Positions 19,322-29,836 of a stretch of DNA of 64,000 bases are shown here, one piece after another. The stretch comes from Actinophytocola algeriensis (GTDB lineage: Bacteria; Actinomycetota; Actinomycetes; Mycobacteriales; Pseudonocardiaceae), in assembly GCF_014203735.1 (NCBI RefSeq), contig NZ_JACHJQ010000011.1:310001-374000 (forward strand), written 5' to 3'. Below the pieces are notes generated by a model that saw nothing but the letters and a program-made list of their open reading frames with translations, had not been told where the DNA came from and made no database searches. Position 1 is the stretch's first letter; each line of letters begins with the position of its first letter. Made by a program: the position numbers and the translations under genes.

Positions 19322-20779
19322 GTGATCGATCGACGGCGTTTCATGGGGGTCGCGGCGATGGGGGCGGTGGCCGCGGCGTGTTCACCCAAACCCGGTGACG
19401 CGTCGCCCACCAGCACCACCAGCACGACGCCACCGCCCGCCACCACCACACAGGCGCCCGTCCCGCCCGACTGGCACGCGCTCCGCGCCCAGCTGCCCGG
19501 CGGCCTCGACCTGCCCGGTGACAGCGGCTACCCGATCTCGGCGCGGTCCTACAACCCGCTCTTCGACAACCGCGAACCCGCCGCCATCGCGCACTGCACC
19601 AGCGTCGCCGACGTGCAGCGTTGCATCGACGTCGCCCGCCTGGCGCGGATGCCGGTCGCCGCGCGGTCCGGTGGGCACAGCTACGCCGGGTACAGCACCC
19701 CCGACAAGGGTCTCGTGCTCGACCTGCGGCCCATGGCCTCCGTCCAGGTCACCGGCGACACCGCGCGGATCGGTGCGGGGGCCCGGCTCATGGAGGTCTA
19801 CGGCGCGCTCGCCGACGCCGGTCGCGCGCTGCCGGCCGGGTCCTGCCCGACCGTCGGCATCGGCGGTCTCACCCTCGGCGGCGGCATCGGCGTCACCGCC
19901 CGCAAGTACGGCCTGACCTGCGACAAGCTCGTGTCCGCGCAGGTCGTCACCGCCGACGGCGAACAGCACACCGTCACCGACGGCGACCTCCTCTGGGCGC
20001 TCAAAGGCGGCGGGGGCGGCAACTTCGGCGTCGTCACCTCGTTCATGTTCGCCACCGAGCCCGCGCCCGACATGACCGTGTTCTCGCTCAAGTACCCCTC
20101 GGGCGCCACCGCCGACGTCGTCGGCGCCTGGCAGGAGTGGATCGCGCGGCAGCCCGACGAGATGTGGTCGAACTGCATCGTCTCCGCGGGCTCACCACCC
20201 ACCTGCCGGGTCAGCGGCGCGCTCGTCGGCGACGAGACCACCTGCAAGGAACTGCTCCGCACCATGCCGCGCGCGTCGTCGGTCCTCATCGCAGGCAAGG
20301 GTTTCCTCGACGCCATGCGCTACTTCGGCGACTGCTCACAGCGCAGCATCGCCCAGTGCAGGCCGGAGTCCGAGGGCGGGCAGCTCGGCCGCGCCTCGTT
20401 CACCGCCTCGTCCCGGATGCTCAACACGGCCGTCGACCCGGCCGCACTCGTGCACCTCCTGGACGGCCGCGCCCGGCTCGACGTCCTGCTCGACGGGCTC
20501 GGCGGCGCCGTCGCCAGGACAGAGCCAGGTGACACCGCGTTCCCGCACCGGAAAGCCCTGGCCTCCGCGCAGATCTACTCGTCCGGCGGCGCCCAGGACG
20601 TGGTCGAGGTGCGGGACGGGCTCGGGCAGCTGGCCGGGCCGCACGGGTACGTCAACTACATCGACGCGACCATGCCGAACTGGGCTGATGCGTACTACGG
20701 CGACAACCTCCCGCGCCTGCGGAAGGTCGCCGCCACGTACGACCCGGACAAGGTCTTCACGTTCGCCCAGGCGGTTTAG
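19322..20779 (+). CDS. Exported BBE-type FAD oxidase, Tat lipoprotein
   Basis: 485 aa from GTG 19322 (GGGAGG seven bases upstream). The N-terminus [20 protein letters not shown] combines a twin-arginine motif with a lipobox Cys at 20, followed by a Thr/Pro linker, so it is probably exported folded and lipid-anchored. The FAD_binding_4 domain carries H119 (SGGHSYAG) and C175 ([10 protein letters not shown]), the pair that attaches FAD covalently in two places in berberine-bridge-type oxidases. The C-terminal BBE segment is [20 protein letters not shown]. It likely oxidises a sugar or polyphenol with release of H2O2. It is convergent with the aldehyde dehydrogenase, and the coding ends overlap by 4 bases. 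Confidence 0.88.
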   Translation: MIDRRRFMGVAAMGAVAAACSPKPGDASPTSTTSTTPPPATTTQAPVPPDWHALRAQLPGGLDLPGDSGYPISARSYNPLFDNREPAAIAHCTSVADVQRCIDVARLARMPVAARSGGHSYAGYSTPDKGLVLDLRPMASVQVTGDTARIGAGARLMEVYGALADAGRALPAGSCPTVGIGGLTLGGGIGVTARKYGLTCDKLVSAQVVTADGEQHTVTDGDLLWALKGGGGGNFGVVTSFMFATEPAPDMTVFSLKYPSGATADVVGAWQEWIARQPDEMWSNCIVSAGSPPTCRVSGALVGDETTCKELLRTMPRASSVLIAGKGFLDAMRYFGDCSQRSIAQCRPESEGGQLGRASFTASSRMLNTAVDPAALVHLLDGRARLDVLLDGLGGAVARTEPGDTAFPHRKALASAQIYSSGGAQDVVEVRDGLGQLAGPHGYVNYIDATMPNWADAYYGDNLPRLRKVAATYDPDKVFTFAQAV

Positions 20780-22230
20780 AGCTCCAGCCCGGTGAGCACC
20801 ATGACGCGCTCCTCGGTCATGTCCGCCATCGCGGAACGCACGCCCTCGCGGCCGAACCCGGAGCCCTTCACGCCGCCGTAGGGCATCTGGTCGGCGCGGA
20901 ACGACGGCACGTCGCCGACGATCACGCCGCCCACCTCCAGCTCGGCGCGCGCACGGAACGCGACCTGCACGTCCTTGGTGAACAAACCGGCCTGCAGCCC
21001 GTACTTCGAGTCGTTGACCTGCGCGAACGCCTCGTCCACGCTGTCGACGACCGACACCGACAGGACCGGCCCGAACACCTCCTCGGCCCACACGTTCTGG
21101 TCGAACGGCACCTCGGACAACACGGTCGGCTCGACCGTCGCGCCGTCGCGCTTGCCGCCCGCGAGGAGCTTCGCGCCCGAGGAAACGGCTTCGTTGACCC
21201 ACTTCTCGACGCGTTCGGCCGCGGCCTCGTCGACCAGCGGGCCCACCTCGACGTCCGGGTCGTGCGGGTCGCCGGTGCGCAGCGCGCCGATCGCGTCCAG
21301 GAGCTTCGGCAGGAACTCCTCCGCCACCGGGCGTTCGACGATCACCCGCTGCACCGCGATGCACGACTGGCCGGCCTGGTAGTTGGAGAACGTCGCGATC
21401 CGCTTCGCCGCGAAGTCCAGGTCCTGCCAGTCCGCGCACACGACCGCCGCGCCGTTGCCGCCCAGCTCCAGCACGACCTGCTTGCGCGGCGCGGCATCCA
21501 TCAGCGACCAGCCGACCGGACCGGAACCGGTGAACGACACCACCGGCAGCCGAGGGTCCTTGACCAGCGCCATCGTCTCCTCGTTGCCGACCGTCAGCAC
21601 CGACCACGAGCCTTCCGGCAGGTCGGTCTCGGCCAGCAGCTCACCCAGCAGCAGCGCCGACAGCGGCGTGCGCGGCGCGGGCTTCACGATGATCGGCGCG
21701 CCCGCCGCGAGCGCGGGCGCGATCTTGTGCGCCACCAGGTTCAGCGGGAAGTTGAACGGCGCGATGCCCAGCACCGGCCCGCGCGGCACTCTGCGCACCA
21801 CCGCGAGCCGCCCCTCCGCGTTCGGGTCGGTGTCCAGCCGCTGCAGCTCACCGGAGAAGCGGCGGGCCTCCTCCGCGGCGAACCGGAACGTCGACACCGC
21901 CCGGTTCACCTCGAGTACCGCCCAGCGGAGTGGCTTGCCGTTCTCCGCGGTGATCATCTCCGCGATCTCCTCCGCACGCGCGGCCAGCTGGCGGGACACG
22001 TGGTCCAGCGCGGCCGCACGGACGTGCGCGGGCGTGGTCCGGAAGGTCAGCTGCGCGTCCACGGCCGCCGCGACCGCACGCTCGACCTGTTCGGCGTTCG
22101 GCACACAGACGGTCGCGATCTCGTTCCCGTCGAACGGATGGTGGACGGCGAGGGTCTGGTCACTCTGCTCGGCACGGCCCGCGATCCAGGCAGGACGCGG
22201 GGTAGGCAGGTGCTGCTCGGTCGCGTTCAT
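20776..22230 (-). CDS. Aldehyde dehydrogenase (NAD(P)+-dependent)
   Basis: 484 aa from ATG 22230. Catalytic C290 ([13 protein letters not shown]) and general base E255 (VLELGGNG) are in place, with N160 in IAPFNFPLN and the cofactor loop [12 protein letters not shown]. It oxidises an aldehyde to the acid. The subfamily resembles succinate-semialdehyde/lactaldehyde and general aldehyde dehydrogenases of actinobacteria; the substrate is not visible. It is divergent from guaA with 66 bases between starts and convergent with the BBE oxidase. Confidence 0.9.
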   Translation of the reverse strand: MNATEQHLPTPRPAWIAGRAEQSDQTLAVHHPFDGNEIATVCVPNAEQVERAVAAAVDAQLTFRTTPAHVRAAALDHVSRQLAARAEEIAEMITAENGKPLRWAVLEVNRAVSTFRFAAEEARRFSGELQRLDTDPNAEGRLAVVRRVPRGPVLGIAPFNFPLNLVAHKIAPALAAGAPIIVKPAPRTPLSALLLGELLAETDLPEGSWSVLTVGNEETMALVKDPRLPVVSFTGSGPVGWSLMDAAPRKQVVLELGGNGAAVVCADWQDLDFAAKRIATFSNYQAGQSCIAVQRVIVERPVAEEFLPKLLDAIGALRTGDPHDPDVEVGPLVDEAAAERVEKWVNEAVSSGAKLLAGGKRDGATVEPTVLSEVPFDQNVWAEEVFGPVLSVSVVDSVDEAFAQVNDSKYGLQAGLFTKDVQVAFRARAELEVGGVIVGDVPSFRADQMPYGGVKGSGFGREGVRSAMADMTEERVMVLTGLEL

Positions 22231-22296
22231 ACCCCCACCGTAGTTCCCGGCACCGTGGTTCCGCTGTGGTACTGGGCCTCGTGCGATGCTGTCGCC

Positions 22297-23850
<1,554 letters not shown>

Positions 23851-23851
23851 G

Positions 23852-23895
23852 CACAACGACGAGCTCCCCTCGTGAAGAGGGGCGCTCGTCGTGTG
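23852..23895 (+). terminator. Terminator after guaA
   Basis: CACAACGACGAGCTCCCCTC pairs with GAGGGGCGCTCGTCGTGTG around a GTGAA loop, starting 2 bases after guaA and ending just before the convergent small membrane gene, so it serves both. Confidence 0.8.
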
Positions 23896-23896
23896 T

Positions 23897-24100
23897 CTAG
23901 CGCTTGCCGCGCAGTGACGACGCCAGCAGCAGGATTCCCACCAGCAGTGCGCCGCCGGCCAGCAGCCACGTCGGGTTGGGGATCTCGAACGCGCCGTCTG
24001 TGAGTACGAACGCCGACACCAGCAGCGTCCCGATGCCCGCGAGGCCGGTCAGCAGGTCCGGGAAGCCCCGGCGGGTCTCGTTCTGGTCGCGGTCAGCCAC
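23897..24100 (-). CDS. Small two-helix membrane protein of the PspC locus
   Basis: 67 aa. Charged N-terminus (MADRDQNETRRG), then two hydrophobic spans at about 17-35 and 44-62 and a basic end (LRGKR). Its start overlaps the end of the PspC/toastrack gene by 8 bases, so the two are co-translated. No family recognised; probably an accessory of the envelope-stress system. Confidence 0.7.
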   Translation of the reverse strand: MADRDQNETRRGFPDLLTGLAGIGTLLVSAFVLTDGAFEIPNPTWLLAGGALLVGILLLASSLRGKR

Positions 24101-25445
24101 GACGCACCTCCACGTTCCCCGTGTTCGCTTCGACCTTCAGCTCGATCCGCAGCCCGCCCGGCCCGTCGTTGCCCAGGCTTTCCAGGTCTTCGATCTTCGA
24201 CTCGATGCCGGACTCGCTCGCTTCGAGGCAGCTCGCGTTGCCACGCTCCGTCTCGCACGTCAGGACCACGTCCGCGTCCGCGGGCACGATCACCTCGACG
24301 TTCCCGATGTCGGTGCGCGCCTTGACCTCCAGCACCTCATCGGCCGTTGCCGAGGACGCCGGCAGCTGCGTCAGGTCGACGGTCACGTTGCCGACCGATC
24401 GCTCGTACTCGCGTTCCACCTGTGACAGCGCCATCGGCTGCGCGGTCAGGTCGCCGAAGCCGCGGTACTCACCGGGCGTCACGACCGTCAGCGCCAGCCC
24501 CGCCACCGACAGGGGCACCGCCAGTGCGATCAGGCCGCGGCCGCCGCGGACGAACGCGCCGGCCACCATGCCGAGACCGAGGATCGCCAGGACCACACCC
24601 ACGATGTGCTGCGGCGTGATCCACCCGCCCATCGCGAACGCCATGCCCGCCGCGGCCACCAGCGCCAGCCCGACCGTCATCGTGCCGACCCGCGACCTGC
24701 GCTTCTTGACGGGCGGCTCCGACGGCTCCTCCGGCTCCGGCGCGGCAGGCTCCGGCAGGTCCCACGCGAACGGCGCCGCGCCAAGCGGGTCCCACGCGGG
24801 TGGCGTGGTGCGGTCGTCCACCGGCGGTGTCACGTCGACCGGCGCACCGGCCAGCGGCGTGAACGGCACGTCGGCCCGTGCCGCGGCGGGTGGCGTCGGC
24901 ATGGGGGGCGGCATCGACATCGGCATCGACATCGGCGCCGACGTCATCGGCATCGTCGGCATGGCCGTTTCCGCCTGCGGCGCCGAGGGCCGAGGGCCGA
25001 GGTGGCCGCGGCTCTGGTGCAGCAGGTACAGCAGCCCGCCGATCACCACGAGGCTCATCCACGTCGGGAAGGTCCCGATGGGCGAGCCACCGAAGAACCA
25101 GCCCAGCACCGGCACCAGCACGATGCCCAGCAGGATGGTGAACCCCGACGACGTCGAGCTGCGGCCCTTGCCGAGCAGCGACTCCGCGGGCGACACCTCG
25201 TCGTCCTCCTCGGGCAGGAACAGCCAGCCGAGCAGGTAGAACAGGATCCCCGCACCGCCGTAGATGGTGGCCACGACGAACCCGACCCGCACCAGCACCG
25301 GGTCGATCCGGTACCGGTTGGCGATGCCCGCGGAGACGCCTGCGATCTTCCGGCCGCGTCGCGGTCGCCGCGGTCGGGTGGCCCAGAAGTCCTTGACCGC
25401 GTCCTCGGCGCGCATCGCGCCGCCCGGTCTCTGTGTCGCACTCAC
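24093..25445 (-). CDS. PspC-domain protein with LiaF-like (toastrack) C-terminus
   Basis: 450 aa from GTG 25445 (VSATQRPGG); ATG 25457 is an alternative. The PspC domain is at about 12-75 (RGRKIAGVSAGIANRYRIDP, then IYGGAGILFYLLGWLFLP), followed by several membrane spans and a low-complexity Met/Pro linker (MPMTSAPMSMPM) near 165-200. After further spans the C-terminal about 120 residues (SVGNVTVDLTQLP; VKARTDIGNVEVIVP) look like the beta-rich domain of LiaF-type anti-kinase regulators. Two cysteines (VVLTCETERGNASCLE) could form a disulfide. It is divergent from a PspC-containing histidine kinase and likely inhibits or tunes it. Confidence 0.8.
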   Translation of the reverse strand: MSATQRPGGAMRAEDAVKDFWATRPRRPRRGRKIAGVSAGIANRYRIDPVLVRVGFVVATIYGGAGILFYLLGWLFLPEEDDEVSPAESLLGKGRSSTSSGFTILLGIVLVPVLGWFFGGSPIGTFPTWMSLVVIGGLLYLLHQSRGHLGPRPSAPQAETAMPTMPMTSAPMSMPMSMPPPMPTPPAAARADVPFTPLAGAPVDVTPPVDDRTTPPAWDPLGAAPFAWDLPEPAAPEPEEPSEPPVKKRRSRVGTMTVGLALVAAAGMAFAMGGWITPQHIVGVVLAILGLGMVAGAFVRGGRGLIALAVPLSVAGLALTVVTPGEYRGFGDLTAQPMALSQVEREYERSVGNVTVDLTQLPASSATADEVLEVKARTDIGNVEVIVPADADVVLTCETERGNASCLEASESGIESKIEDLESLGNDGPGGLRIELKVEANTGNVEVRRG

Positions 25446-25558
25446 GGTAGACAGCATGCGTCGGCACCCCGGTCCAGCACATCCGGGAATCACCCTGAAC
25501 CCCACGGTCCGGGTTTTTCCCTGATGGAGCGCGCGCGGACCCGTGTGACGATGGCACA

Positions 25559-26881
25559 GTGACTGTGCAGGCCGAGATACGAGAGCCGGTGGTGGACGCG
25601 GACCTCGAACGCGTGGCGCGGGACCAGGCCGACGACGACCTGAAGGTGCGTCGCCGGCGGACCGGTCGTGCCGTCGCGGGGGTCGCGGGCGGGATCGCCG
25701 ACCACCTCGGCATCGGCGTCCTGTGGACCCGCATGGCGTTCGCGCTGCTCGCGGCGTTCGGCGGCGCCGGTGTGCTCGCCTACGGCCTGCTGTGGGTGTT
25801 CGTCCCGCAGGCCCGCAACGAGCCGAAGCCCGTCGAGGTCACCGTCAAGGAGAAGCAGCAGGCCCGCGGCCTGCTCGCGATGGGCATCGGCCTCGCCGTC
25901 GGTGTCGGCGCGCTGTCGGGGATGCTCAACGGCTGGGTCGCCGGTGGCATCGCGGTCACCCTGGTCGGTGCCGCACTGGTCTGGCGGGAGGCCGACGAGC
26001 AGCAGCGCCGCCGCTGGACCAAGTCCGGTGTCGTCGGCGCGGTCGTCGGGTCCGGCGGCCGGTCCGCGCTGGTGCGGGTGCTGACCGGTGGGATGCTGGT
26101 CGTCACGGGGATCGTGGTGTTCCTGGCCCGCAGCGTGAACCTCGACCAGATGCAGTTCGCGCTGGCCGCCGTGCTGGCCGCGCTGGTCGGCGTCGCGGTG
26201 CTGACCGTCCCGTTCTGGCTGCGGCTGGTCCGCGACCTCGGCGAGGAGCGCACGCAGCGCATCCGCACCGAGGAACGCGCCGAGATCGCCGCGCATCTCC
26301 ACGATTCCGTGCTGCAGACGCTCGCGCTGATCCAGAAGCAGTCCGAGGCGCCGCGCGAGGTGCTGCGCCTGGCGCGGGGCCAGGAACGGCAACTGCGCAG
26401 CTGGCTGTACGGCCCGTCCGGCTACGGCCGCGGCCGTCCCGTCGAGGGCGCGCAGGCCGGTGGCGCTGGTGGCACCCCGGAGGCCACGTCGCTGTCCGAG
26501 GCGATCGAACGGGCCTGCGGTGAGGTCGAGGACCAGTTCGCGGTCAAGGTCCAGCACGTCGTCGTCGGCGACTGCCAGCTCGACGAGCGGCTGACCGGCC
26601 TGGTGTACGCGGCCCGTGAGGCGGCGGTCAACGCCGCCAAGCACGCCGGGGTCGGCGAGGTCAGCGTGTACGCCGAGGTCGAGCCGGAAACCGTCGAGAT
26701 CTTCGTGCGTGACCGCGGCAAGGGCTTCGATCCGGACACCGTTCCCGCCGACCGGCATGGCCTCGCCGACTCCATCCGGGGCAGGATGGAGCGCAACGGC
26801 GGTGAGCTGCGCCTGCGGACCGCGCCCGGCGAGGGCACAGAGGTGCAGCTGCGCATGCCGCGTGTCAGTGTCGGTTCGTAA
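25559..26881 (+). CDS. PspC-fused histidine kinase (HisKA_3/NarL-type)
   Basis: 440 aa from GTG 25559. It has an N-terminal PspC domain (about 30-90; RAVAGVAGGIADHLGIG, FGGAGVLAYGLLWVFVP), further membrane segments to about 220, then a HisKA_3 dimerisation helix with phospho-His H248 (AEIAAHLHDSVLQTLALIQ). The HATPase_c domain has the N-box AAREAAVNAAKHAG and G-box DRGKGFDP. It senses envelope or membrane state and phosphorylates the downstream LuxR-type regulator (27 bases on). Together with the divergent LiaF-like protein it forms a three-component system of the LiaFSR plan. Confidence 0.9.
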   Translation: MTVQAEIREPVVDADLERVARDQADDDLKVRRRRTGRAVAGVAGGIADHLGIGVLWTRMAFALLAAFGGAGVLAYGLLWVFVPQARNEPKPVEVTVKEKQQARGLLAMGIGLAVGVGALSGMLNGWVAGGIAVTLVGAALVWREADEQQRRRWTKSGVVGAVVGSGGRSALVRVLTGGMLVVTGIVVFLARSVNLDQMQFALAAVLAALVGVAVLTVPFWLRLVRDLGEERTQRIRTEERAEIAAHLHDSVLQTLALIQKQSEAPREVLRLARGQERQLRSWLYGPSGYGRGRPVEGAQAGGAGGTPEATSLSEAIERACGEVEDQFAVKVQHVVVGDCQLDERLTGLVYAAREAAVNAAKHAGVGEVSVYAEVEPETVEIFVRDRGKGFDPDTVPADRHGLADSIRGRMERNGGELRLRTAPGEGTEVQLRMPRVSVGS

Positions 26882-26908
26882 CTGCCGGTTCGTAGAGGGG
26901 TGTCAGCG

Positions 26909-27568
26909 ATGGCGGAGAAGCCCGTAAGGGTGTTCCTGGTGGACGACCACGGCCTGTTCCGGGCCGGGGTGCGTGCCGAGCTGGACTCCATCACCGACGA
27001 GGTCGAGGTCGTCGGTGAGGCGGGCACGGTCGGTGAGGCGGTCGCCGGGATCGCGCACAAGAAACCGGACGTGGTGCTGCTCGACGTGCACATGCCCGAC
27101 GGCGGCGGCGCCGAGGTGCTGCGCCGGTCGCGGCCCGACAACCCCGAGGTCGTGTTCCTGGCGCTGTCGGTGTCCGACGCGGCCGAGGACGTCATCGCGG
27201 TCATCCGGGCCGGTGCGCGCGGGTACGTCACCAAGACGATCTCCAGCCACGAGCTGGTCCGCGCGGTCGTGCGGGTTTCCGAGGGCGACGCGGTGTTCTC
27301 CCCGCGCCTGGCGGGTTTCGTGCTGGACGCGTTCGCCGACCGGCCCGGCGCCGCACCGATCTCCGACCCGGAGCTGGACCTGCTGACCCCGCGCGAACGC
27401 GACGTGCTGCGGCTGCTCGCCCGCGGGTACGCGTACAAGGAGATCGCGGCGGAGCTGTTCATCTCGGTGAAGACGGTGGAGACGCACGTGTCGAGCGTCC
27501 TGCGCAAGACGCAGCTGTCGAACCGGTACGAGCTGTCCCGCTGGGCTTCGGACCGACGGCTTGTCTGA
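26909..27568 (+). CDS. LuxR-family response regulator of the PspC system
   Basis: 219 aa from ATG 26909 (AGAGGGG eight bases upstream); GTG 26900 lies inside that ribosome site. Receiver domain: acidic pair D12-D13, phosphoacceptor D59 (VVLLDVHMPDG), and Lys in YVTKTIS. C-terminal HTH: LTPRERDVLRLLARGYAYKE and ISVKTVETHVSSVLRKTQLS. Unlike BldM in this window the phosphorylation site is complete. It is the cognate partner of the upstream kinase by operon position. Confidence 0.93.
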   Translation: MAEKPVRVFLVDDHGLFRAGVRAELDSITDEVEVVGEAGTVGEAVAGIAHKKPDVVLLDVHMPDGGGAEVLRRSRPDNPEVVFLALSVSDAAEDVIAVIRAGARGYVTKTISSHELVRAVVRVSEGDAVFSPRLAGFVLDAFADRPGAAPISDPELDLLTPRERDVLRLLARGYAYKEIAAELFISVKTVETHVSSVLRKTQLSNRYELSRWASDRRLV

Positions 27569-27629
27569 GCGGAGCTTGCGGAGCGAACATCGTCATTGTC
27601 GAGCTTGCGGAGCGAACATCGTCATTGAC
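27566..27629 (+). repeat. Dispersed element, tandem 29-bp duplication
   Basis: The first half of the dispersed element (TGAGCGGAGCTTGCGGAGCG) overlaps the regulator stop. The 29-bp stretch 27572-27600 is then repeated at 27601-27629 with one difference, TTGTC in the first copy and TTGAC in the second. The end of the second copy supplies the -35 box of the following MerR promoter. Confidence 0.8.
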
Positions 27630-27655
27630 TCTCACACGGTGTGAGGTCATAGACC
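27625..27655 (+). promoter_or_regulatory. MerR-type promoter with 19-bp spacer and operator palindrome
   Basis: TTGACT (27625-27630), a 19-base spacer, TAGACC (27650-27655). The spacer holds the palindrome CTCACACGGTGTGAG (27631-27645). The over-long 19-bp spacer with a dyad inside it is the hallmark of promoters activated by DNA distortion by MerR-family proteins. The MerR start is only 11 bases downstream, so the gene is probably autoregulated with a very short leader. Confidence 0.8.
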
Positions 27656-27665
27656 TGGGCCCGTC

Positions 27666-28472
27666 ATGTTCAGTATCGGAGACTTCGCCAGACACGGCCG
27701 CGTGTCGGTCCGCATGTTGCGGCACTACGACGCGATCGGCCTGCTGCGGCCCGCACGCGTGGACCCGCATTCGGGGTACCGCGGGTACGAGGCCGGGCAG
27801 CTGTCGCGCCTGAACCGCATAGTCGCCTTGAAGGACCTGGGTTTCACGCTGGAGCAGGTCGCGACGATCATCGACGACAAGGTCGGGATCGACGAGCTGC
27901 GTGGCATGCTGCGGCTGCGGCAGGCCGACCTGCAGACCCGGATCGTGGCGGACCGGGCCAGGCTGACGGCCATCGAGGCGAGGCTCCGTTCGATTGAGAC
28001 GGAGGGCGCCATGCCGGTCCAGGATGTGCAGGTCAAAAAGGTTCCGCCGGTGCGGGTCGCGGAGGTCACGGGGGTGGCCGCGAGCTTCGAGCCGGGGTCG
28101 GTCGGCCCGGTGATCGGGCCGCTGTACGACGAGCTGCACGGCTATCTGCAGGCGGCCGGGGTCGAGCCGGTGGGCCCGGGGATCGCTTACTACGAGGACG
28201 CCGAGGACGGCGGGGTGCTGGTGCACGCCGCGTGCCCGGTCAACGTCCCGGCGGTGGACGGCGCGACCGTGGTGGACCTGCCGGGCATCGAACGCGCGGC
28301 GACGATCGTGCACCACGGGGACATGGACAACGTGCTGTCGACCATCCAGACGCTGGCGACGTGGATCGAGGAGAACGGCCACACGTCGGCGGGCTACAAC
28401 CGCGAGGTGTACCTGGAGGCGATGGGCGACTGCTCGACATGGGTCACCGAACTGCAGGAACCGCTGAAGTAG
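27666..28472 (+). CDS. MerR-family regulator with GyrI-like ligand domain (BmrR-type)
   Basis: 268 aa from ATG 27666. The N-terminal MerR DNA-binding domain (MFSIGDFARHGRVSVRMLRHYDAIG), a dimerisation helix (about 75-115) and a C-terminal GyrI-like/effector-binding domain (about 125-265; VKKVPPVRVAEVTG, then YEDAEDGG and AATIVHHGDMDNV). BmrR-type proteins bind cationic hydrophobic drugs. No efflux gene follows directly: 620 non-coding bases and an inverted repeat intervene. Probably autoregulatory through the adjacent operator. Confidence 0.9.
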   Translation: MFSIGDFARHGRVSVRMLRHYDAIGLLRPARVDPHSGYRGYEAGQLSRLNRIVALKDLGFTLEQVATIIDDKVGIDELRGMLRLRQADLQTRIVADRARLTAIEARLRSIETEGAMPVQDVQVKKVPPVRVAEVTGVAASFEPGSVGPVIGPLYDELHGYLQAAGVEPVGPGIAYYEDAEDGGVLVHAACPVNVPAVDGATVVDLPGIERAATIVHHGDMDNVLSTIQTLATWIEENGHTSAGYNREVYLEAMGDCSTWVTELQEPLK

Positions 28473-28540
28473 GGGCGGCCGCCGGCCCCCGGTCACCACG
28501 CTACGGCACAGCACCGACATCCCGGCCCGGCGCGACCCGA

Positions 28541-28661
28541 GTTGTCCACAGCCGACCCGGTTGTCCACAACTGGGCTGACGCGCTGGATTTCGCCACCTC
28601 CAGCTGGTAGACTGGCAAGGCGGGACGCCCCCGGGACAGGGTGGGGGTTGCGTTCCGGCCG
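28541..28661 (+). repeat. 120-bp inverted repeat, copy 1, with two DnaA-box-like sites
   Basis: Starts with GTTGTCCACA (28541) and a second TTGTCCACA (28561-28569), then GCGCTGGATT, CTGGTAGACTGGCAAGGCGG and a GACGC...GCGTTC hairpin ending near 28661. The reverse complement of 30901-31023 aligns along the whole length at roughly 80-85% by eye, with a core of about 55 bases almost identical. TTGTCCACA is the preferred actinobacterial DnaA box. Confidence 0.8.
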
Positions 28662-28697
28662 GTTTCGGTTCTGCGGGCGCCGCGGAGCGGCGGTTTG

Positions 28698-28752
28698 TGC
28701 CCTGAAAGACGCTTTCGTGACGCTCAGTGCCCCAAAAGCGTCTTTCAGGGCA
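28698..28752 (+). terminator. Perfect 18-bp hairpin
   Basis: TGCCCTGAAAGACGCTTT (28698-28715) is exactly complementary to AAAGCGTCTTTCAGGGCA (28735-28752), with a 19-base loop. A related AGCGTCTTTC hairpin follows uvrD at 40784. Either a terminator without a T-run or a member of a dispersed hairpin family. Confidence 0.6.
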
Positions 28753-29092
28753 TCGTCGGCGGCGCGGCGGCCACGGACGGGTGCGTGAAAGCCGTGCCCT
28801 GACTTTGCCGGTGTCCTCGGGTCCCCGTGTGGCGTCGCCGGTCTGGACCATCTCCAGTCTTGGCTGGTTCAATGGCCGGGTGCCGCGTGGCCTCGCCAGC
28901 ACAAGGGCGAGGGTGGGCGAGCACCCAACTTTCCAAGGGGATGATGTCCGTGGCCAACCACAACATCGGCGCCGCCTGACCGCTGACGCCCGCGCGGTCA
29001 TCCCCTCCTCCCTGCACAGCTCTGTCCTTTTGGCGATCGGGAGACGCCGCGCACTCGCCTGTGCTCGTTCACCCGAACCCGGAAGAGGAACT

Positions 29093-29836
29093 TTGATCAT
29101 TTCGTTGACCACGACCGGCGCGCGCAGCGGCCGGTCCCACACCGTCGAGATCGGCGCGGTGCCCGACGGCGACACGTTGCTCGTCGTCGCGTCCGCGGGC
29201 GGGGCGTCGCGGCACCCGGCCTGGTTCCACAACCTGAAGGCCAACCCGCGCGTCACCGTCGACGGCCGTCGCACCGCGATCGCCGTGGCCGCGGCCGAGG
29301 AGGAACGTGACCGGCTGTTCGACGTGGTACTCGACACCGCACCCGGCTACGCCGACTACCAGCGGCAGACCAGCCGGGTGCTGCCGGTCGTCGTGCTGCA
29401 CCCGGAGGACCCCGACGTCGTGCGCGTCCGGGCGGCGGGCGACGAGCTCGTCGCGCTGCACGGCTGGTTCCGCCAGGAGCTGGCCGCGTTGCGGTCCGGC
29501 GCCGAGGTCGAGTTCACCGACGACCTCCGCAGCAACTGTCTCGCGTTCTGCGTCGGCCTGGAGCGGCACCACATGGGCGAGGACTACGCCGTGTTCTCGT
29601 TCCTGCAGCAGCGTTTCCCCGAGCTGGGCCCGGTCCTGGAGCAGTTGCGGGCCGAGCACGTGAAGGTCGCGCGGCTGCGTGGTGAGCTGTCGGTGCTCGC
29701 GGCACAGGACAGCCCGTCCCCGGACGATTTCGACCGTCTGGACGTGGCACTGACCGCGCACCTGGATCGTGAGGAGGCGCTGCTGGTGCCGCTGCTGAAC
29801 GCGTTGCCGGACGTGCCGTGGCCTAAGGTCGGCTGA
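29093..29836 (+). CDS. Deazaflavin-dependent nitroreductase-hemerythrin fusion, short N-terminus
   Basis: 247 aa from TTG 29093 (GGAAGAGGA upstream). Residues 1-105 are a Ddn-type F420-dependent domain (SLTTTGARSGRSHTVEIG; RHPAWFHNLKANPRVTV). Residues about 115-240 are a hemerythrin domain with H/E ligands in ALHGWF, ERHHMGED, AEHVKV and AHLDREEALL. Family members usually have about 30 more residues before LTTTG, and nothing homologous is visible upstream in this frame, so the gene may be 5'-truncated or has a reduced N-terminus. The F420 domain suggests quinone or nitro-compound reduction, the diiron domain O2 or NO handling. It is convergent with, and overlaps by 14 bases, the EamA gene. 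Confidence 0.75.
   Translation: MIISLTTTGARSGRSHTVEIGAVPDGDTLLVVASAGGASRHPAWFHNLKANPRVTVDGRRTAIAVAAAEEERDRLFDVVLDTAPGYADYQRQTSRVLPVVVLHPEDPDVVRVRAAGDELVALHGWFRQELAALRSGAEVEFTDDLRSNCLAFCVGLERHHMGEDYAVFSFLQQRFPELGPVLEQLRAEHVKVARLRGELSVLAAQDSPSPDDFDRLDVALTAHLDREEALLVPLLNALPDVPWPKVG

Larger units (their letters stand above)
28473..29092 (+). other. Gene-free stretch with inverted-repeat copy and hairpin
   Basis: 620 bases without a convincing gene. It begins with a GCGGCCGCC sequence just after the MerR stop, like the one after choD at 16658. It then contains inverted-repeat copy 1 (28541-28661) and a long hairpin (28698-28752). The rest up to 29092 has no recognisable signal apart from a ribosome site for the next gene. 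Confidence 0.6.

Noticed and set aside
28600-28661. tRNA-like sequence (AGCTGGTAGACTGGC resembles a D-arm)
   Set aside because: No acceptor stem, anticodon arm or T-loop can be formed; the same sequence recurs in the inverted-repeat partner.
28930-28980. 12-codon peptide after AAGGGG (MMSVANHNIGAA)
   Set aside because: Has a ribosome-site-like sequence but is too short and without context to support.
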